From NCBI RefSeq assembly GCF_005862235.1, contig NZ_VCEK01000005.1, positions 124,001 through 188,000 of the forward strand: DNA of 64,000 nt, in the 5' to 3' direction. The notes under the pieces are model-generated. The model ran no database searches, was not told the DNA's origin, and was given only the letters and a program-made list of their open reading frames with translations. The position numbers and the translations under genes were made by a program. Numbering within the stretch: the stretch's first letter is position 1; every line of letters begins with the position of its first letter. The stretch is from Saccharomonospora piscinae. GTDB lineage: Bacteria; Actinomycetota; Actinomycetes; Mycobacteriales; Pseudonocardiaceae. Shown piece after piece: positions 33,218 through 42,017 of the stretch.

Positions 33218-34510
33218 GTGCCCCATCGCATTGTGATCGTCGGAGGAGGCTATGTCGGCCTCTACACCGCGCTGCGGCTGCAGAAGGGACTGCGGCAGGG
33301 CGAGGCCGAGGTGACGGTGGTCAACCCCGAGAACTTCATGGCCTACCGGCCGCTGTTGCCGGAGGTCGCCTCCGGCACCCTCGAACCCCGGCACGCGGTG
33401 GTGCCGTTGCGCGCGGTCCTGCGGGGGACGCACTTCATCTGCGGTGCCCTGACCGGCATCGACTCCGAGCGCCGGGTCGCGACGGTGCAACTGGAGGCGG
33501 GCCCGCCGCGTGAGCTGGAGTACGACCAGCTGGTGCTGGGGCTCGGCGCGACGTCGAAGCTGTTGCCCGTGCCGGGACTCGCCGAGCGGGGCATCGGCTT
33601 CAACTCGCTCGCCGAGGCGGCCCACCTGCGTGATCACGTGCTGGGCCAGCTGGAGATCGCGGCGGCCACCACCGACCCCGAGCTGCGGCGTTGCGCACTG
33701 ACGTTCGTGTTCGTGGGCGGCGGCTACACCGGTGTGGAAGCCATCGCGGAACTGCAGGACATGGCGCTCGACGTGCTGGAGGGCTATCCGGAACTCGACC
33801 GCACCGAGATGCGCTGGATTCTCGTGGAGGCGATGGACCGCATCCTCGGCACCGTCAGCGAGGACCTCGCCGACCTGGCGGCCACCGAACTCACCGCACG
33901 CGGCATCGACATCCGCACCGGCACGCTGCTGGAGTCGGCCGAGAACGGTGTCCTCCAGCTCTCGGACGGCACCAAGCTCGCGTCCGACACGCTCGTGTGG
34001 GTCGCGGGCACGCGACCGCAGAGCATCGTGGGCAGGCTCGGGCTGCCCGTCGACGAGCGCGGGAGGCTCGTGGTCGACGACACCCTCCGGGTACACGGGC
34101 GCAGCGACGTCTGGTCGGCGGGGGACTGCGCCGCGGTGCCCGACCCGGAGCAGGGCGGCACGTGCCCGCCCACCGCTCAGCACGCCGTGCGCCAGGCCCA
34201 GCAACTCGGCGACAACCTGCTGCTGACGGTGCGCGGGCAGGCCGTGAAGCCGTTCCGCTACAACAGCAGGGGCGAGTTCGTCACGCTGGGGAAGAACAAG
34301 GCGGTGGGCGAGGTGCTCGGGCGAAAGGTCAACGGCACGCTCGCGTGGACGCTGCGCCGCGCCTACTACGCCACGCAGATCCCGACGTGGAACCGCACGG
34401 TGCGCGTACTCGGCGACTGGGCCGTCGGTATGCCCTTCGGCCACGACGTCGTGGACTTCGGCTCGCGTGAGCAACCCCGGGGCGCGTTCCAGGAGGCCGC
34501 CGACCGCTGA
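33218..34510 (+). CDS. Type II NADH dehydrogenase (NDH-2 family)
   Basis: 430 residues from GTG 33218 with GAGGAGG upstream. Membrane-associated flavoprotein that passes electrons from NADH to quinone without proton pumping. It shows the FAD motif RIVIVGGGYVGLYTALRLQ, the NADH site FVFVGGGYTGVEAIAELQD (about 165) and SDVWSAGDCAAVPDPEQGG..PPTAQHAVRQ, the quinone-site region with the AQHAVRQ motif. The C-terminal amphipathic segment is RRAYYATQIPTWNRTVRVLGDW. The stop at 34508 is directly followed by repeat array C. Confidence 0.93.
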   Translation: MPHRIVIVGGGYVGLYTALRLQKGLRQGEAEVTVVNPENFMAYRPLLPEVASGTLEPRHAVVPLRAVLRGTHFICGALTGIDSERRVATVQLEAGPPRELEYDQLVLGLGATSKLLPVPGLAERGIGFNSLAEAAHLRDHVLGQLEIAAATTDPELRRCALTFVFVGGGYTGVEAIAELQDMALDVLEGYPELDRTEMRWILVEAMDRILGTVSEDLADLAATELTARGIDIRTGTLLESAENGVLQLSDGTKLASDTLVWVAGTRPQSIVGRLGLPVDERGRLVVDDTLRVHGRSDVWSAGDCAAVPDPEQGGTCPPTAQHAVRQAQQLGDNLLLTVRGQAVKPFRYNSRGEFVTLGKNKAVGEVLGRKVNGTLAWTLRRAYYATQIPTWNRTVRVLGDWAVGMPFGHDVVDFGSREQPRGAFQEAADR

Positions 34511-34656
34511 CGCCGTGTCCGCAGCCCACGTAGCCGTGTCCGCAGCTCCCGTAGCCGTGTCCGCAGCCCACGTAGCCGTGTCCGCAGGCTGGGTAGTCGT
34601 GTTCGCAGGCTGGGTAGTCGTGTTCGCAGGCTGGGTAGTCGTGTTCGCATTTCGCG
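34511..34656 (+). repeat. 21-bp repeat array C (7 units)
   Basis: Seven units start at 34515, 34536, 34557, 34578, 34599, 34620 and 34641, all exactly 21 apart. The first four carry GTGTCCGCAG with GTAGCC, and the fifth onward GTGTTCGCAG with GTAGTC, so two subtypes have each been amplified. Variable bases are cccac, ctccc, cccac, then gctgg three times. The array begins directly after the NDH-2 stop, in the same orientation as that gene, and ends 25 bases before the DinB-like gene. Confidence 0.93.
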
Positions 34657-34681
34657 TAGGGCTGCCTGACATGATCACCGG

Positions 34682-35188
34682 ATGACGAGCCACCGACCGT
34701 CTCCACCGCTGCGGGCGGGCGAACGGGAAACGCTGCGTGCCTTCCTCGGCTACCACCGCGCCACGCTGGCGTGGAAGTGCGAAGGCCTTTCCGACGACGC
34801 CTTACGCCGTCGGTCCATGCCGCCGTCGACGTTGACGCTGCTCGGACTGGTGCGGCACCTGGCCGAGGTCGAACGAGCCTGGTTCCGTCGCGTGATCAAC
34901 GGCGAGGACGTGCCACTCGTCTGGTCTGCTGGCGGGGACTACCAGGCGGCTTACGACGTCGGCGCGGCCACACGGGCCAGCGCGTTCGCCGCGTGGCAGA
35001 CCGAGACCGAACACGCGAGGCGAATCGAGCGGGAAGCGGACTCGCTCGATGTCACCGGCTACCACCGGAGGTCCGGGGAGACCGTGTCGCTGCGGCTGGT
35101 GATGCTGCATCTGATTCACGAATACGCCCGCCACAACGGACACGCCGACCTGTTACGCGAGGGAGTGGACGGCACCGTCGGCGTGTGA
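34682..35188 (+). CDS. DinB/DUF664-family metal-binding protein
   Basis: 168 residues, four-helix bundle of the DinB/YfiT superfamily. The metal-ligand histidines are in LTLLGLVRHLAEVERAWF (about 55) and in MLHLIHEYARHNGHADLLRE near the C-terminus. Related actinobacterial proteins are mycothiol-dependent enzymes or of unknown function, and no reaction is assigned. It lies between two repeat arrays with no partner gene. Confidence 0.88.
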   Translation: MTSHRPSPPLRAGERETLRAFLGYHRATLAWKCEGLSDDALRRRSMPPSTLTLLGLVRHLAEVERAWFRRVINGEDVPLVWSAGGDYQAAYDVGAATRASAFAAWQTETEHARRIEREADSLDVTGYHRRSGETVSLRLVMLHLIHEYARHNGHADLLREGVDGTVGV

Positions 35189-35207
35189 TCCGCTCCCGTG
35201 GCCGCCG

Positions 35208-35325
35208 ATTCCGCTACACAGCCTGCGGACACGGCTACGCAGGCTGAGGACACGGCTACGCAACCTGCGGACACGGCTACGCAGGCTGAGGACACGGCTA
35301 CGCAGGCTGAGGACACGGCTACTTC
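35208..35325 (-). repeat. 21-bp repeat array D (5-6 units)
   Basis: Units on the minus strand, seen on the plus strand as ACACGGCTAC, begin at 35229, 35250, 35271, 35292 and 35313, exactly 21 apart, with a degenerate sixth at 35208. Four variants have GTGTCCTCAG and two GTGTCCGCAG. The stop codon TAG of the Gre-like gene (complement of 35319-35321) is supplied by the GTAGCC end of the first unit. Orientation is the same as that gene. Confidence 0.93.
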
Positions 35326-35780
35326 GGGAGGACCAGGCTCACGATCTCCGCTGTGGCCTCGCCGCGCGGGGTTCGGTAGGTGATGGTGTCGCCCTCCTGG
35401 TGGTCCGCGATGGCGTGACCGAGGGGGCTGTCGGCCGTCAGCGTCGAGGTGTCGTCCTCCGCCTCGTCGGCGACGCCGACCACGAGCATGTCCTCGGTGC
35501 TGCCGTCGTCGAAGCGCAGCGTCACCCTCGTGCCCGACGGCAGCCCGGTCTCCGGCTCGACCGTGGCGGCCCCGTGCAGCAGGTCGGTCACCTCGCTGAT
35601 CCGGCGGTCGAGCCGGGAGGCCACCTCGGCGCGTTCGAGCAGGTCGGCCTGGTCGGCGCTGTCGCCGAGCGGGTCGTCACCGAGCCGGGGTGCCAGTGCG
35701 GCGCGCTGCTGGCGCAGCTGCTCCAGTTCGCGCTCCAGCCGCGCACGGGTGGCCGGGCTCAGGCCTGGGGTCGACGTCAT
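35319..35780 (-). CDS. GreA/GreB-like transcription factor
   Basis: 153 residues. The N-terminal antiparallel coiled coil (ATRARLERELEQLRQQRAALAPRL, then LLERAEVASRLDRRISEVTDLL) has an acidic tip DDPLGDSADQADLL, comparable with the catalytic tip of GreA that enters the RNA polymerase secondary channel. The C-terminal Gre domain is GTRVTLRFDDGSTEDMLVVG..LTADSPLGHAIADHQEGDTITYRTPRGEATAEIVSLV. It may rescue backtracked polymerase or act as a Gre paralogue with another role. Start ATG 35780 is chosen at MTSTPGLS; upstream in-frame codons look non-coding. The stop lies in a repeat unit. Confidence 0.86.
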   Translation of the reverse strand: MTSTPGLSPATRARLERELEQLRQQRAALAPRLGDDPLGDSADQADLLERAEVASRLDRRISEVTDLLHGAATVEPETGLPSGTRVTLRFDDGSTEDMLVVGVADEAEDDTSTLTADSPLGHAIADHQEGDTITYRTPRGEATAEIVSLVLPK

Positions 35781-35824
35781 GGCCCCATTGTCCGGCCAGT
35801 GAACCCGGCTCGCCACGTGTCCCG

Positions 35825-38209
35825 TCAGCGCCGGTAACCGGCCTTGCGGAGAGCATCGGCCATCGCGCCACCGGCCGGTGGTGTGCGGTCCTGACGCTGG
35901 CGGCCACCCTTGCCACTCTTGCCGCTCTGGCCCCCCTTGCCGCCAGCACCGCCCTTGCCGCCGTGACCGCCCTTGCCGTCCCGGGCCTCCCTGCCGCCGC
36001 CGCGGCCGTTGTCCGGCTTACCGCCCCCGGCCGGGACGTCGTCGTCGAGGCGCAGCGTGAGGGAGATCCGCTTGCGGGCCACGTCCACGGCCAGCACCTT
36101 GACCGTCACGACGTCGCCGGGTTTGACGACCTCGCGGGGGTCCGACACGTACCGGTGCGACAGGGCGGAGACGTGGACGAGGCCGTCCTGATGGACGCCG
36201 ATGTCGACGAAGGCGCCGAACGCGGCCACGTTGGTCACCACACCCTCCAGCCGCATACCGGGTTCGAGATCGCCCAGCGTGTTCACACCCTCGGCGAAGG
36301 TCGCCGTGGCGAAGCCGGGCCGAGGGTCGCGCCCTGGCTTCTCGAGCTCGGCCAGGATGTCGGTGACGGTGGGCAGGCCGACGGCGTCGTCCACGAACCG
36401 CTCGGGCCGCAGCGCGCGCAGGGCGCGGGTGTTGCCGATCAGCTCGTGGATGCCGAGTTTCGCCTCGTCGAGGATGCGCCGCACGACGGGGTAGGACTCC
36501 GGGTGTACGGCGGAGGCGTCCAGCGGGTCGTCGCCGCCGGGGATGCGCAGGAAGCCCGCGCACTGCTCGAACGCCTTCGGCCCGAGCCGTGCGACGTCGG
36601 TGAGCGTTCGACGGCCTCGGAAGGGCCCGTTGCCGTCGCGGTGGGCCACGATGTTCTCCGCGAGGCCGGTGCCGATGCCGGAGACGCGGGCGAGCAGCGG
36701 CGCGGACGCGGTGTTGAGGTCCACCCCCACGGCGTTGACGCAGTCCTCCACGACGGCGTCGAGTGAACGCGACAGCTTCGACTCGGCCACGTCGTGCTGG
36801 TACTGGCCCACGCCGATCGACTTCGGGTCGATCTTCACCAGTTCGGCGAGCGGGTCCTGCAGGCGCCGGGCGATCGACACCGCGCCGCGCAGCGACACGT
36901 CGAGGTCGCCGAGCTCCTGCGCCGCGTACGCCGACGCGGAGTACACCGACGCGCCCGCCTCCGACACCATCACCTTGGTCAGCGACAGGTCGGGATGCTG
37001 CTTCGTGAGCTCGCCCGCCAGCTTGTCGGTCTCCCGCGAGGCGGTGCCGTTGCCGATGGCGACGAGCTCGACGCCGTGGGCGCGCGCCAGCCGTTCCAGC
37101 GTCGCGAGGGCCTGGTCCCAGCGCGCCTGCGGTTTGTGCGGGTAGATGGTGTCGGTGGCGACGACCTTGCCGGTGCCGTCGACGACGGCGACCTTGACGC
37201 CGGTGCGGTAGCCGGGGTCGAGGCCCATGGTGGGCCGGGTGCCCGCGGGTGCGGCCAGCAGCAGGTCCCGCAGGTTGGCGGCGAACACGCGCACGGCCTC
37301 GTCCTCGGCGGCCTGGCGCAGGCGCATCCGCAGGTCGATGCCCAGGTGCAGGAGGATCTTGGTGCGCCACGCCCAGCGCACGGTGTCGCGCAGCCACCGG
37401 TCGGCGGGACGGCCCTGGTCGGTGACGCCGTAGCGCTCGGCGATGCGGTCCTCGTACCCGTCGGCCTCGGTTCCCGGCTCGGCCGGTTCGGTGGTGACGT
37501 CGAGGACCTCCTCCTTCTCCCCGCGGAACAGGGCGAGGACGCGGTGCGACGGCAGCTTGGCCAGCGGCTCGGCGAAGGAGAAGTAGTCGGCGAACTTGGC
37601 GCCGTCGGTCTCCTTGCCCTCGCGGACCTTGGCGGTCAGCCAGCCGCGTGACCACATGGTCTCGCGCAGCTCCCCGATGAGGTCGGCGTCCTCGGCGAAG
37701 CGCTCGACCAGGATGGCCCGCGCCCCGGTGAGGGCGGCGGCGGCGTCGGCGACTCCCTTGTCGGCGTCGACGTACGCCTCGGCGGTGGCGGTGGGGTCCT
37801 GTCCGGGGTCGGACAGCAGTCCGTCCGCGAGCGGTTCGAGGCCAGCCTCCCGCGCGATCTGGGCCTTGGTCCGGCGCTTGGGCTTGTACGGCAGGTAGAT
37901 GTCCTCCAGGCGCGCCTTCTCCTCGGCGGCCAGGATGCGGGCTTCGAGTTCACCGGTGAGCTTGCCCTGGGACCGGATCGAGTCGAGGATCACCGTGCGC
38001 CGTTCCTCGAGTTCACGCAGGTAGCGCAGGCGTTCCTCCAGGGTGCGCAGCTGGGTGTCGTCGAGCCCCCCGGTCACCTCCTTGCGGTAGCGCGCGATGA
38101 ACGGCACCGTCGACCCGTCGTCCAGCAGGGTCACGGCGGAGCGGACCTGCTCGGTGCGGGCGCCGAGCTCGCCGGCGATCTTGTCGTGAAGGGACATGCT
38201 GTCAGCCAC
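35825..38209 (-). CDS. tex: Tex-like S1 RNA-binding transcription accessory protein
   Basis: 794 residues. Domains in order: Tex N-terminal helical region ([26 protein letters not shown]), the YqgF/RNase H-like domain ([24 protein letters not shown], about 330), a helix-hairpin-helix pair ([31 protein letters not shown]) and an S1 domain ([36 protein letters not shown], about 640-710). A low-complexity Gly/Lys tail ([19 protein letters not shown]) is likely disordered and RNA-binding. GTG 38209 gives [13 protein letters not shown] 38197 is an alternative. It lies eight bases after the divergent ilvD region and just upstream of the Gre-like gene on the same strand: two polymerase-associated proteins together. 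Confidence 0.95.
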   Translation of the reverse strand: MADSMSLHDKIAGELGARTEQVRSAVTLLDDGSTVPFIARYRKEVTGGLDDTQLRTLEERLRYLRELEERRTVILDSIRSQGKLTGELEARILAAEEKARLEDIYLPYKPKRRTKAQIAREAGLEPLADGLLSDPGQDPTATAEAYVDADKGVADAAAALTGARAILVERFAEDADLIGELRETMWSRGWLTAKVREGKETDGAKFADYFSFAEPLAKLPSHRVLALFRGEKEEVLDVTTEPAEPGTEADGYEDRIAERYGVTDQGRPADRWLRDTVRWAWRTKILLHLGIDLRMRLRQAAEDEAVRVFAANLRDLLLAAPAGTRPTMGLDPGYRTGVKVAVVDGTGKVVATDTIYPHKPQARWDQALATLERLARAHGVELVAIGNGTASRETDKLAGELTKQHPDLSLTKVMVSEAGASVYSASAYAAQELGDLDVSLRGAVSIARRLQDPLAELVKIDPKSIGVGQYQHDVAESKLSRSLDAVVEDCVNAVGVDLNTASAPLLARVSGIGTGLAENIVAHRDGNGPFRGRRTLTDVARLGPKAFEQCAGFLRIPGGDDPLDASAVHPESYPVVRRILDEAKLGIHELIGNTRALRALRPERFVDDAVGLPTVTDILAELEKPGRDPRPGFATATFAEGVNTLGDLEPGMRLEGVVTNVAAFGAFVDIGVHQDGLVHVSALSHRYVSDPREVVKPGDVVTVKVLAVDVARKRISLTLRLDDDVPAGGGKPDNGRGGGREARDGKGGHGGKGGAGGKGGQSGKSGKGGRQRQDRTPPAGGAMADALRKAGYRR

Positions 38210-38253
38210 GACACGGATTGTGCCTGCCCCCGCTCCGCGCCCATGATGGCCCC

Positions 38254-39924
38254 ATGACCGAAGTCGATCCGAGACCGCGCAGCCGCGAGGTCACCGACGG
38301 CCTGGAACGCACGGCGGCACGGGCGATGTTGCGTGCCGTGGGCATGACCGACGACGACTTCACGAAGCCGCAGGTGGGTGTGGCGTCGTCGTGGAACGAG
38401 ATCACGCCGTGCAACCTGTCGCTGCGCAGGCTCGCCGAGGCGAGCAAGCAGGGCGTTCACGCGGGCGGCGGCTACCCGCTGGAGTTCGGCACGCTCTCGG
38501 TCTCCGACGGGATCAGCATGGGCCACCAGGGGATGCATTTCTCGCTGGTGTCGCGGGAGGTCATCGCCGATTCGGTGGAGACGGTGCTGGAGGCCGAGCG
38601 GCTCGACGGCGCCGTGCTGCTCGCGGGCTGCGACAAGAGCCTGCCCGGAATGCTCATGGCCGGGGCCCGCACCGACGTCGCCGCCGTGTTCGTCTACGCG
38701 GGCTCCACCCTGCCGGGCCGGGTCGACGGCCGCGAGGTGACGATCATCGACGCCTTCGAGGCCGTCGGAGCGTGCGCGCGTGGCCTCGTGAGCCGTGAGG
38801 AGGTCGAGCGCATCGAGCGCGCGGTGTGCCCCGGCGAGGGCGCGTGCGGCGGCATGTACACGGCCAACACGATGGCGTGTGCCGCGGAGGCGCTGGGCAT
38901 GTCGTTGCCGGGGTCGGCGAGCCCGCCGTCGGTCGACCGCCGCCGCGACGGGGCGGCGCGGGCGGCGGGGGAGGCCGTGGTGGAGCTGCTGCGGCGGGGG
39001 ATCACGGCAAGGGACATCCTCAGCCGGGAGGCGTTCGAGAACGCGATCGCGGTGGTCATGGCGCTGGGTGGGTCCACAAACGCCGTGCTGCACCTGCTGG
39101 CGATCGCGCACGAGGCCGGGGTGCCGTTGTCGCTGGACGACTTCTCGCGGATCGGTGACGCGGTGCCGCACCTGGCGGACGTCAAGCCGTTCGGGCGGCA
39201 CGCGATGAACGCCGTGGACCGCGTGGGCGGCGTGCCGGTGGTGATGCGGGCACTGCTGGACGCGGGGCTGCTGCACGGCGACTGTCTCACGGTGACGGGC
39301 CGCACGGTGGCGGAGAACCTGGAGTCGCTCGCGCCGCCGGAGCTGGACGGCACGGTGCTGCACGCGCTCGCCGATCCGCTGCACCCGACGGGCGGGGTGA
39401 CGATCCTGCACGGCAGCCTCGCGCCCGAGGGGGCGGTGGTGAAGAGCGCGGGATTCGACTCGGCGCGCTTCGAGGGCACGGCGCGGGTGTTCGACGGCGA
39501 GCAGGACGCGATGGCCGCCCTCGACGGGCTCGCGCCGGGCGACGTGGTGGTGATCCGGCACGAGGGCCCCAAGGGCGGGCCGGGCATGCGGGAGATGCTG
39601 GCCGTCACGGGCGCCATCAAGGGTGCCGGGCTCGGCCGGGACGTGCTGCTGCTGACGGACGGGCGCTTCTCCGGTGGCACGACGGGACTGTGTATCGGCC
39701 ACGTCGCGCCGGAGGCCGCGCACGGTGGGCCGATCGCGTTCGTGCGCGACGGCGACCCCATCGTCGTTGACATGTCGACAAAGACGCTCGATCTCCTGGT
39801 GGACGACGACGAGCTGGCCCGCCGCGCCCAGGGCTGGCGGCCACCGCCGGTCGAGCATCGCGGGGTGCTCGGCAAGTACGCGCGGCTGGTGCGGTCGGCC
39901 TCGCTCGGTGCCGTCTGCTCGTGA
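38254..39924 (+). CDS. ilvD: Dihydroxy-acid dehydratase
   Basis: 556 residues. It dehydrates 2,3-dihydroxy-3-methyl acids in valine, isoleucine and pantothenate synthesis using an Fe-S cluster. The cluster cysteines lie in TPCNLSL (about 56), [14 protein letters not shown] (about 128) and [18 protein letters not shown] (about 200); the C-terminal [23 protein letters not shown] is the substrate/Mg signature. ATG 38254 ([10 protein letters not shown]) gives the usual length. The gene stands alone and converges with the AAC(3)-family gene, seven bases apart. Confidence 0.96.
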   Translation: MTEVDPRPRSREVTDGLERTAARAMLRAVGMTDDDFTKPQVGVASSWNEITPCNLSLRRLAEASKQGVHAGGGYPLEFGTLSVSDGISMGHQGMHFSLVSREVIADSVETVLEAERLDGAVLLAGCDKSLPGMLMAGARTDVAAVFVYAGSTLPGRVDGREVTIIDAFEAVGACARGLVSREEVERIERAVCPGEGACGGMYTANTMACAAEALGMSLPGSASPPSVDRRRDGAARAAGEAVVELLRRGITARDILSREAFENAIAVVMALGGSTNAVLHLLAIAHEAGVPLSLDDFSRIGDAVPHLADVKPFGRHAMNAVDRVGGVPVVMRALLDAGLLHGDCLTVTGRTVAENLESLAPPELDGTVLHALADPLHPTGGVTILHGSLAPEGAVVKSAGFDSARFEGTARVFDGEQDAMAALDGLAPGDVVVIRHEGPKGGPGMREMLAVTGAIKGAGLGRDVLLLTDGRFSGGTTGLCIGHVAPEAAHGGPIAFVRDGDPIVVDMSTKTLDLLVDDDELARRAQGWRPPPVEHRGVLGKYARLVRSASLGAVCS

Positions 39925-39931
39925 CCCGCGC

Positions 39932-40780
39932 TCAGCCGCCGAACCGGCGTTCCAGCCATCGCACGCCGAACTCCACGACCTCGGCCGCCTCGAACAGGTG
40001 ACTGCGAGCCGCTCCGACCCGGCCGGTGCGGCCGGAGCCCGCCGTGAGCAGTTCCGTCATGATCACCTCGAACGGATCGCGCCCCTCGGGCACGACCGGC
40101 TCGTAGTCGAACGCGCCGCGCTCGGAGTCGATGTCGTGGAACTCGCGCCACACCCGCTCGCCCGCCACGAGGATCGGCTGGCTGTGCCGCACGAACCGCT
40201 TGCCGGGGGCGTCGGCGATCGCCTCGGCGTGGTGCAACAACGTCACCGTGTCGAGTGGCGCGCCCAGCAACAGCACTCGCCCGCCCGAGCCGGCAAGCCG
40301 GGCGAGCGGACTGTCCGGGCCGTGCGGGTCGTCCCACGGCTGGTTGGCCAGCAGCGGCTCCGCCGACGGTCCCAGCGCGGCGAAGCTGATGTCCGGATGC
40401 CGGCTGCGCACCGCCCCCGGACGCCGCCGCAGCGACTCGGGCAGCCTGCCGTTCGCGTGCTCGGCCTCGCTGCGGGCCGGATTGAAGGCGGGGTGCTCGG
40501 CGCGCACGATCTCCTGCCACCGTGCGGGCCAGGTGCCGAAGTCGTAGGGCACCGCGTCGTTCCAGCCGCAGAACGCCACCAGCGTCCCCTGTGGTCCGAC
40601 GACGTCGGCCAGCGCGTCCAGCACCACGTCCGCCCCGCCCGCGACATAGCCGAGCGCGGAAAGGCGAGTGTGGAACAGCACCGTGTCCGACCGGCGAAGC
40701 CCCAGCGCGGTCAGGTCGTCGACGAGCCTGCCTCGGGAGACGGGCCCGTCCGACCGGCGAAGAAGCTCCTGATGGTCCAC
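39932..40780 (-). CDS. AAC(3)-family N-acetyltransferase
   Basis: 282 residues of the antibiotic_NAT family. It shows LVDDLTALGLRRSDTVLFHTRLSALGYVAGGADVVLDAL, GTLVAFCGWND, FNPARSEAEHANGRLPESLRRRPGAVRSRHPDISFAALG (the conserved PE..R..G..RS.HP segment, about 100-130) and RVLLLGAPLDTVTLLHHAEAIA with the catalytic His region. Characterised members acetylate the 3-amino group of 2-deoxystreptamine aminoglycosides with acetyl-CoA. Chromosomal homologues are frequent in actinobacteria, and actual resistance is not shown by sequence. Confidence 0.9.
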   Translation of the reverse strand: MDHQELLRRSDGPVSRGRLVDDLTALGLRRSDTVLFHTRLSALGYVAGGADVVLDALADVVGPQGTLVAFCGWNDAVPYDFGTWPARWQEIVRAEHPAFNPARSEAEHANGRLPESLRRRPGAVRSRHPDISFAALGPSAEPLLANQPWDDPHGPDSPLARLAGSGGRVLLLGAPLDTVTLLHHAEAIADAPGKRFVRHSQPILVAGERVWREFHDIDSERGAFDYEPVVPEGRDPFEVIMTELLTAGSGRTGRVGAARSHLFEAAEVVEFGVRWLERRFGG

Positions 40781-40919
40781 AATCGCGGATGGTAGCCCGG
40801 AAACCCGACCGGATGAATCGGTTCGCCCGGTGTGGGAAACCCGGCCCGGCAGCGCGGGATTCTGTCCGCCCCCGCTGATAGTTCAGAGGGCACCACATCA
40901 CCACACAGGGGAGGCAGCG

Positions 40920-41306
40920 ATGGTGAAGGCACTGGTGGCCACGTCGGCGACCCAGGGGTTCCGGGACAGCGACTATCACTGGTGTGTCGAGGGGGAGTTG
41001 GTGTGGATCGCCCCCACGTGCGTCAAGGACCGCGACGACCCGGACGGTGGCTGCGGGTGCGGGCGGGGCTTCGCGGGGCTGTCCTCCCACCGGGCGACCA
41101 CCACCGCGATGGTGAGCACGCTGCACGGCATCAGCCGCGACGACTACGTGATGGTGCTGCGGTCGAGTGTGGAGGAACAGGGTTACGACCTGGCCGACGT
41201 GACAGGGCTGGCCGACTCGTTGCTCGACCTGGTCGCCGACCTGCCCGACGGTGCCGTGCTCGAACACCGTCTCGACTATGTGCAGGTCAGGCAGGGGGTT
41301 CCGTGA
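40920..41306 (+). CDS. Conserved actinobacterial protein of unknown function
   Basis: 128 residues. ATG 40920 has AGGGGAGG seven bases upstream. The N-terminal part MVKALVATSATQGFRDSDYHWCVEGELVWIAPTC precedes a Cys-rich loop (DPDGGCGCGRGFAGLSSHRATTTAMV). The second half, VEEQGYDLADVTGLADSLLDLVADLPDGAVLEHR, looks helical. Three or four cysteines close together suggest a metal site, but no ligand pattern is familiar. No signal or membrane helix. It overlaps the convergent PPOX gene by 20 bases. Confidence 0.75.
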   Translation: MVKALVATSATQGFRDSDYHWCVEGELVWIAPTCVKDRDDPDGGCGCGRGFAGLSSHRATTTAMVSTLHGISRDDYVMVLRSSVEEQGYDLADVTGLADSLLDLVADLPDGAVLEHRLDYVQVRQGVP

Positions 41307-41874
41307 CGCCGCCCGCCTCGCTGCGGTCGGCCAGCGCGGGCAATCCGTCGATGCTGTGAGCGTTCCTGGTCCGCTGGTATTCGGCCAGGTTCTCCGGCGT
41401 CCTGCGGCCGTTGTGCCGGGACAGCAGGTCGCGGTCGCCCTGGTAGGCGAGTAGGGGGACGGCGAACCCGCACGAGTCGCTGATCCGCTCCACGGAGACG
41501 TCGATGATGGCCCGCAGGGCGGGATGCGGCGTGGTGTCGAAGCTCTCGAGGAGGTCGTCGAAACCGGGCGAGTCCGCGAATACCGGCGTGCCGGTGCCGT
41601 GCAGGCGCACGATGTTCGGTGGGCCCTCGAAGGCGCAGAACATCAGCACGATCCGGCCGTTGTCCCGCAGGTGAGCGATGGTCTCCGCGCCGCTGGCCGT
41701 GTAGTCGAGATAGGCGACGCGATGATCGCCGAGAATCGCGAGGCTGCCCGCGAGACCCTTCGGGGAGACGTTGACGTGCCCGTCGGTGGCGGTGGGCGCG
41801 GTGCCGACGAAGAACACCGGCTGCGCGAGCACGAACTCCCGGAGCCGTTCGTCGAGACGGTCGTGCAGCTTCAT
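41287..41874 (-). CDS. Pyridoxamine 5'-phosphate oxidase-family flavin protein
   Basis: 195 residues from ATG 41874 (MKLHDRLDERL). Split-barrel flavin fold: FVLAQPVFFVGTAPTATDGHVNVSPKG, LGDHRVAYLDYTASGAETIAHLRDNGRIVLMFCAFEGPPNIVRLHGTG. This subgroup is annotated as PPOX-class or general-stress FMN-binding proteins in actinobacteria. Substrate is unknown; F420 or FMN use cannot be told by eye. The C-terminal NGRRTPENLAEYQRTRNAHSIDGLPAL is typical of the subgroup. Confidence 0.88.
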   Translation of the reverse strand: MKLHDRLDERLREFVLAQPVFFVGTAPTATDGHVNVSPKGLAGSLAILGDHRVAYLDYTASGAETIAHLRDNGRIVLMFCAFEGPPNIVRLHGTGTPVFADSPGFDDLLESFDTTPHPALRAIIDVSVERISDSCGFAVPLLAYQGDRDLLSRHNGRRTPENLAEYQRTRNAHSIDGLPALADRSEAGGVTEPPA

Positions 41875-42017
41875 CGGAACTCCGTTCGCGTGGTGCCAGG
41901 CGCTCGTGACCCTACGCTCGTGCGCGAGGGTGCGGAACCGTCGACGTCTGGTCACGAACCCGGCACGTTGCCTTCCTAGCGTGAGGGTCGACCGTTCGAT
42001 CGACCTGGGGAGAGCCG

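Noticed and set aside
34511-35325. CRISPR array
   Set aside because: Units are 21 bp with only five variable bases, far too short for spacers, and there are no cas genes in the window.
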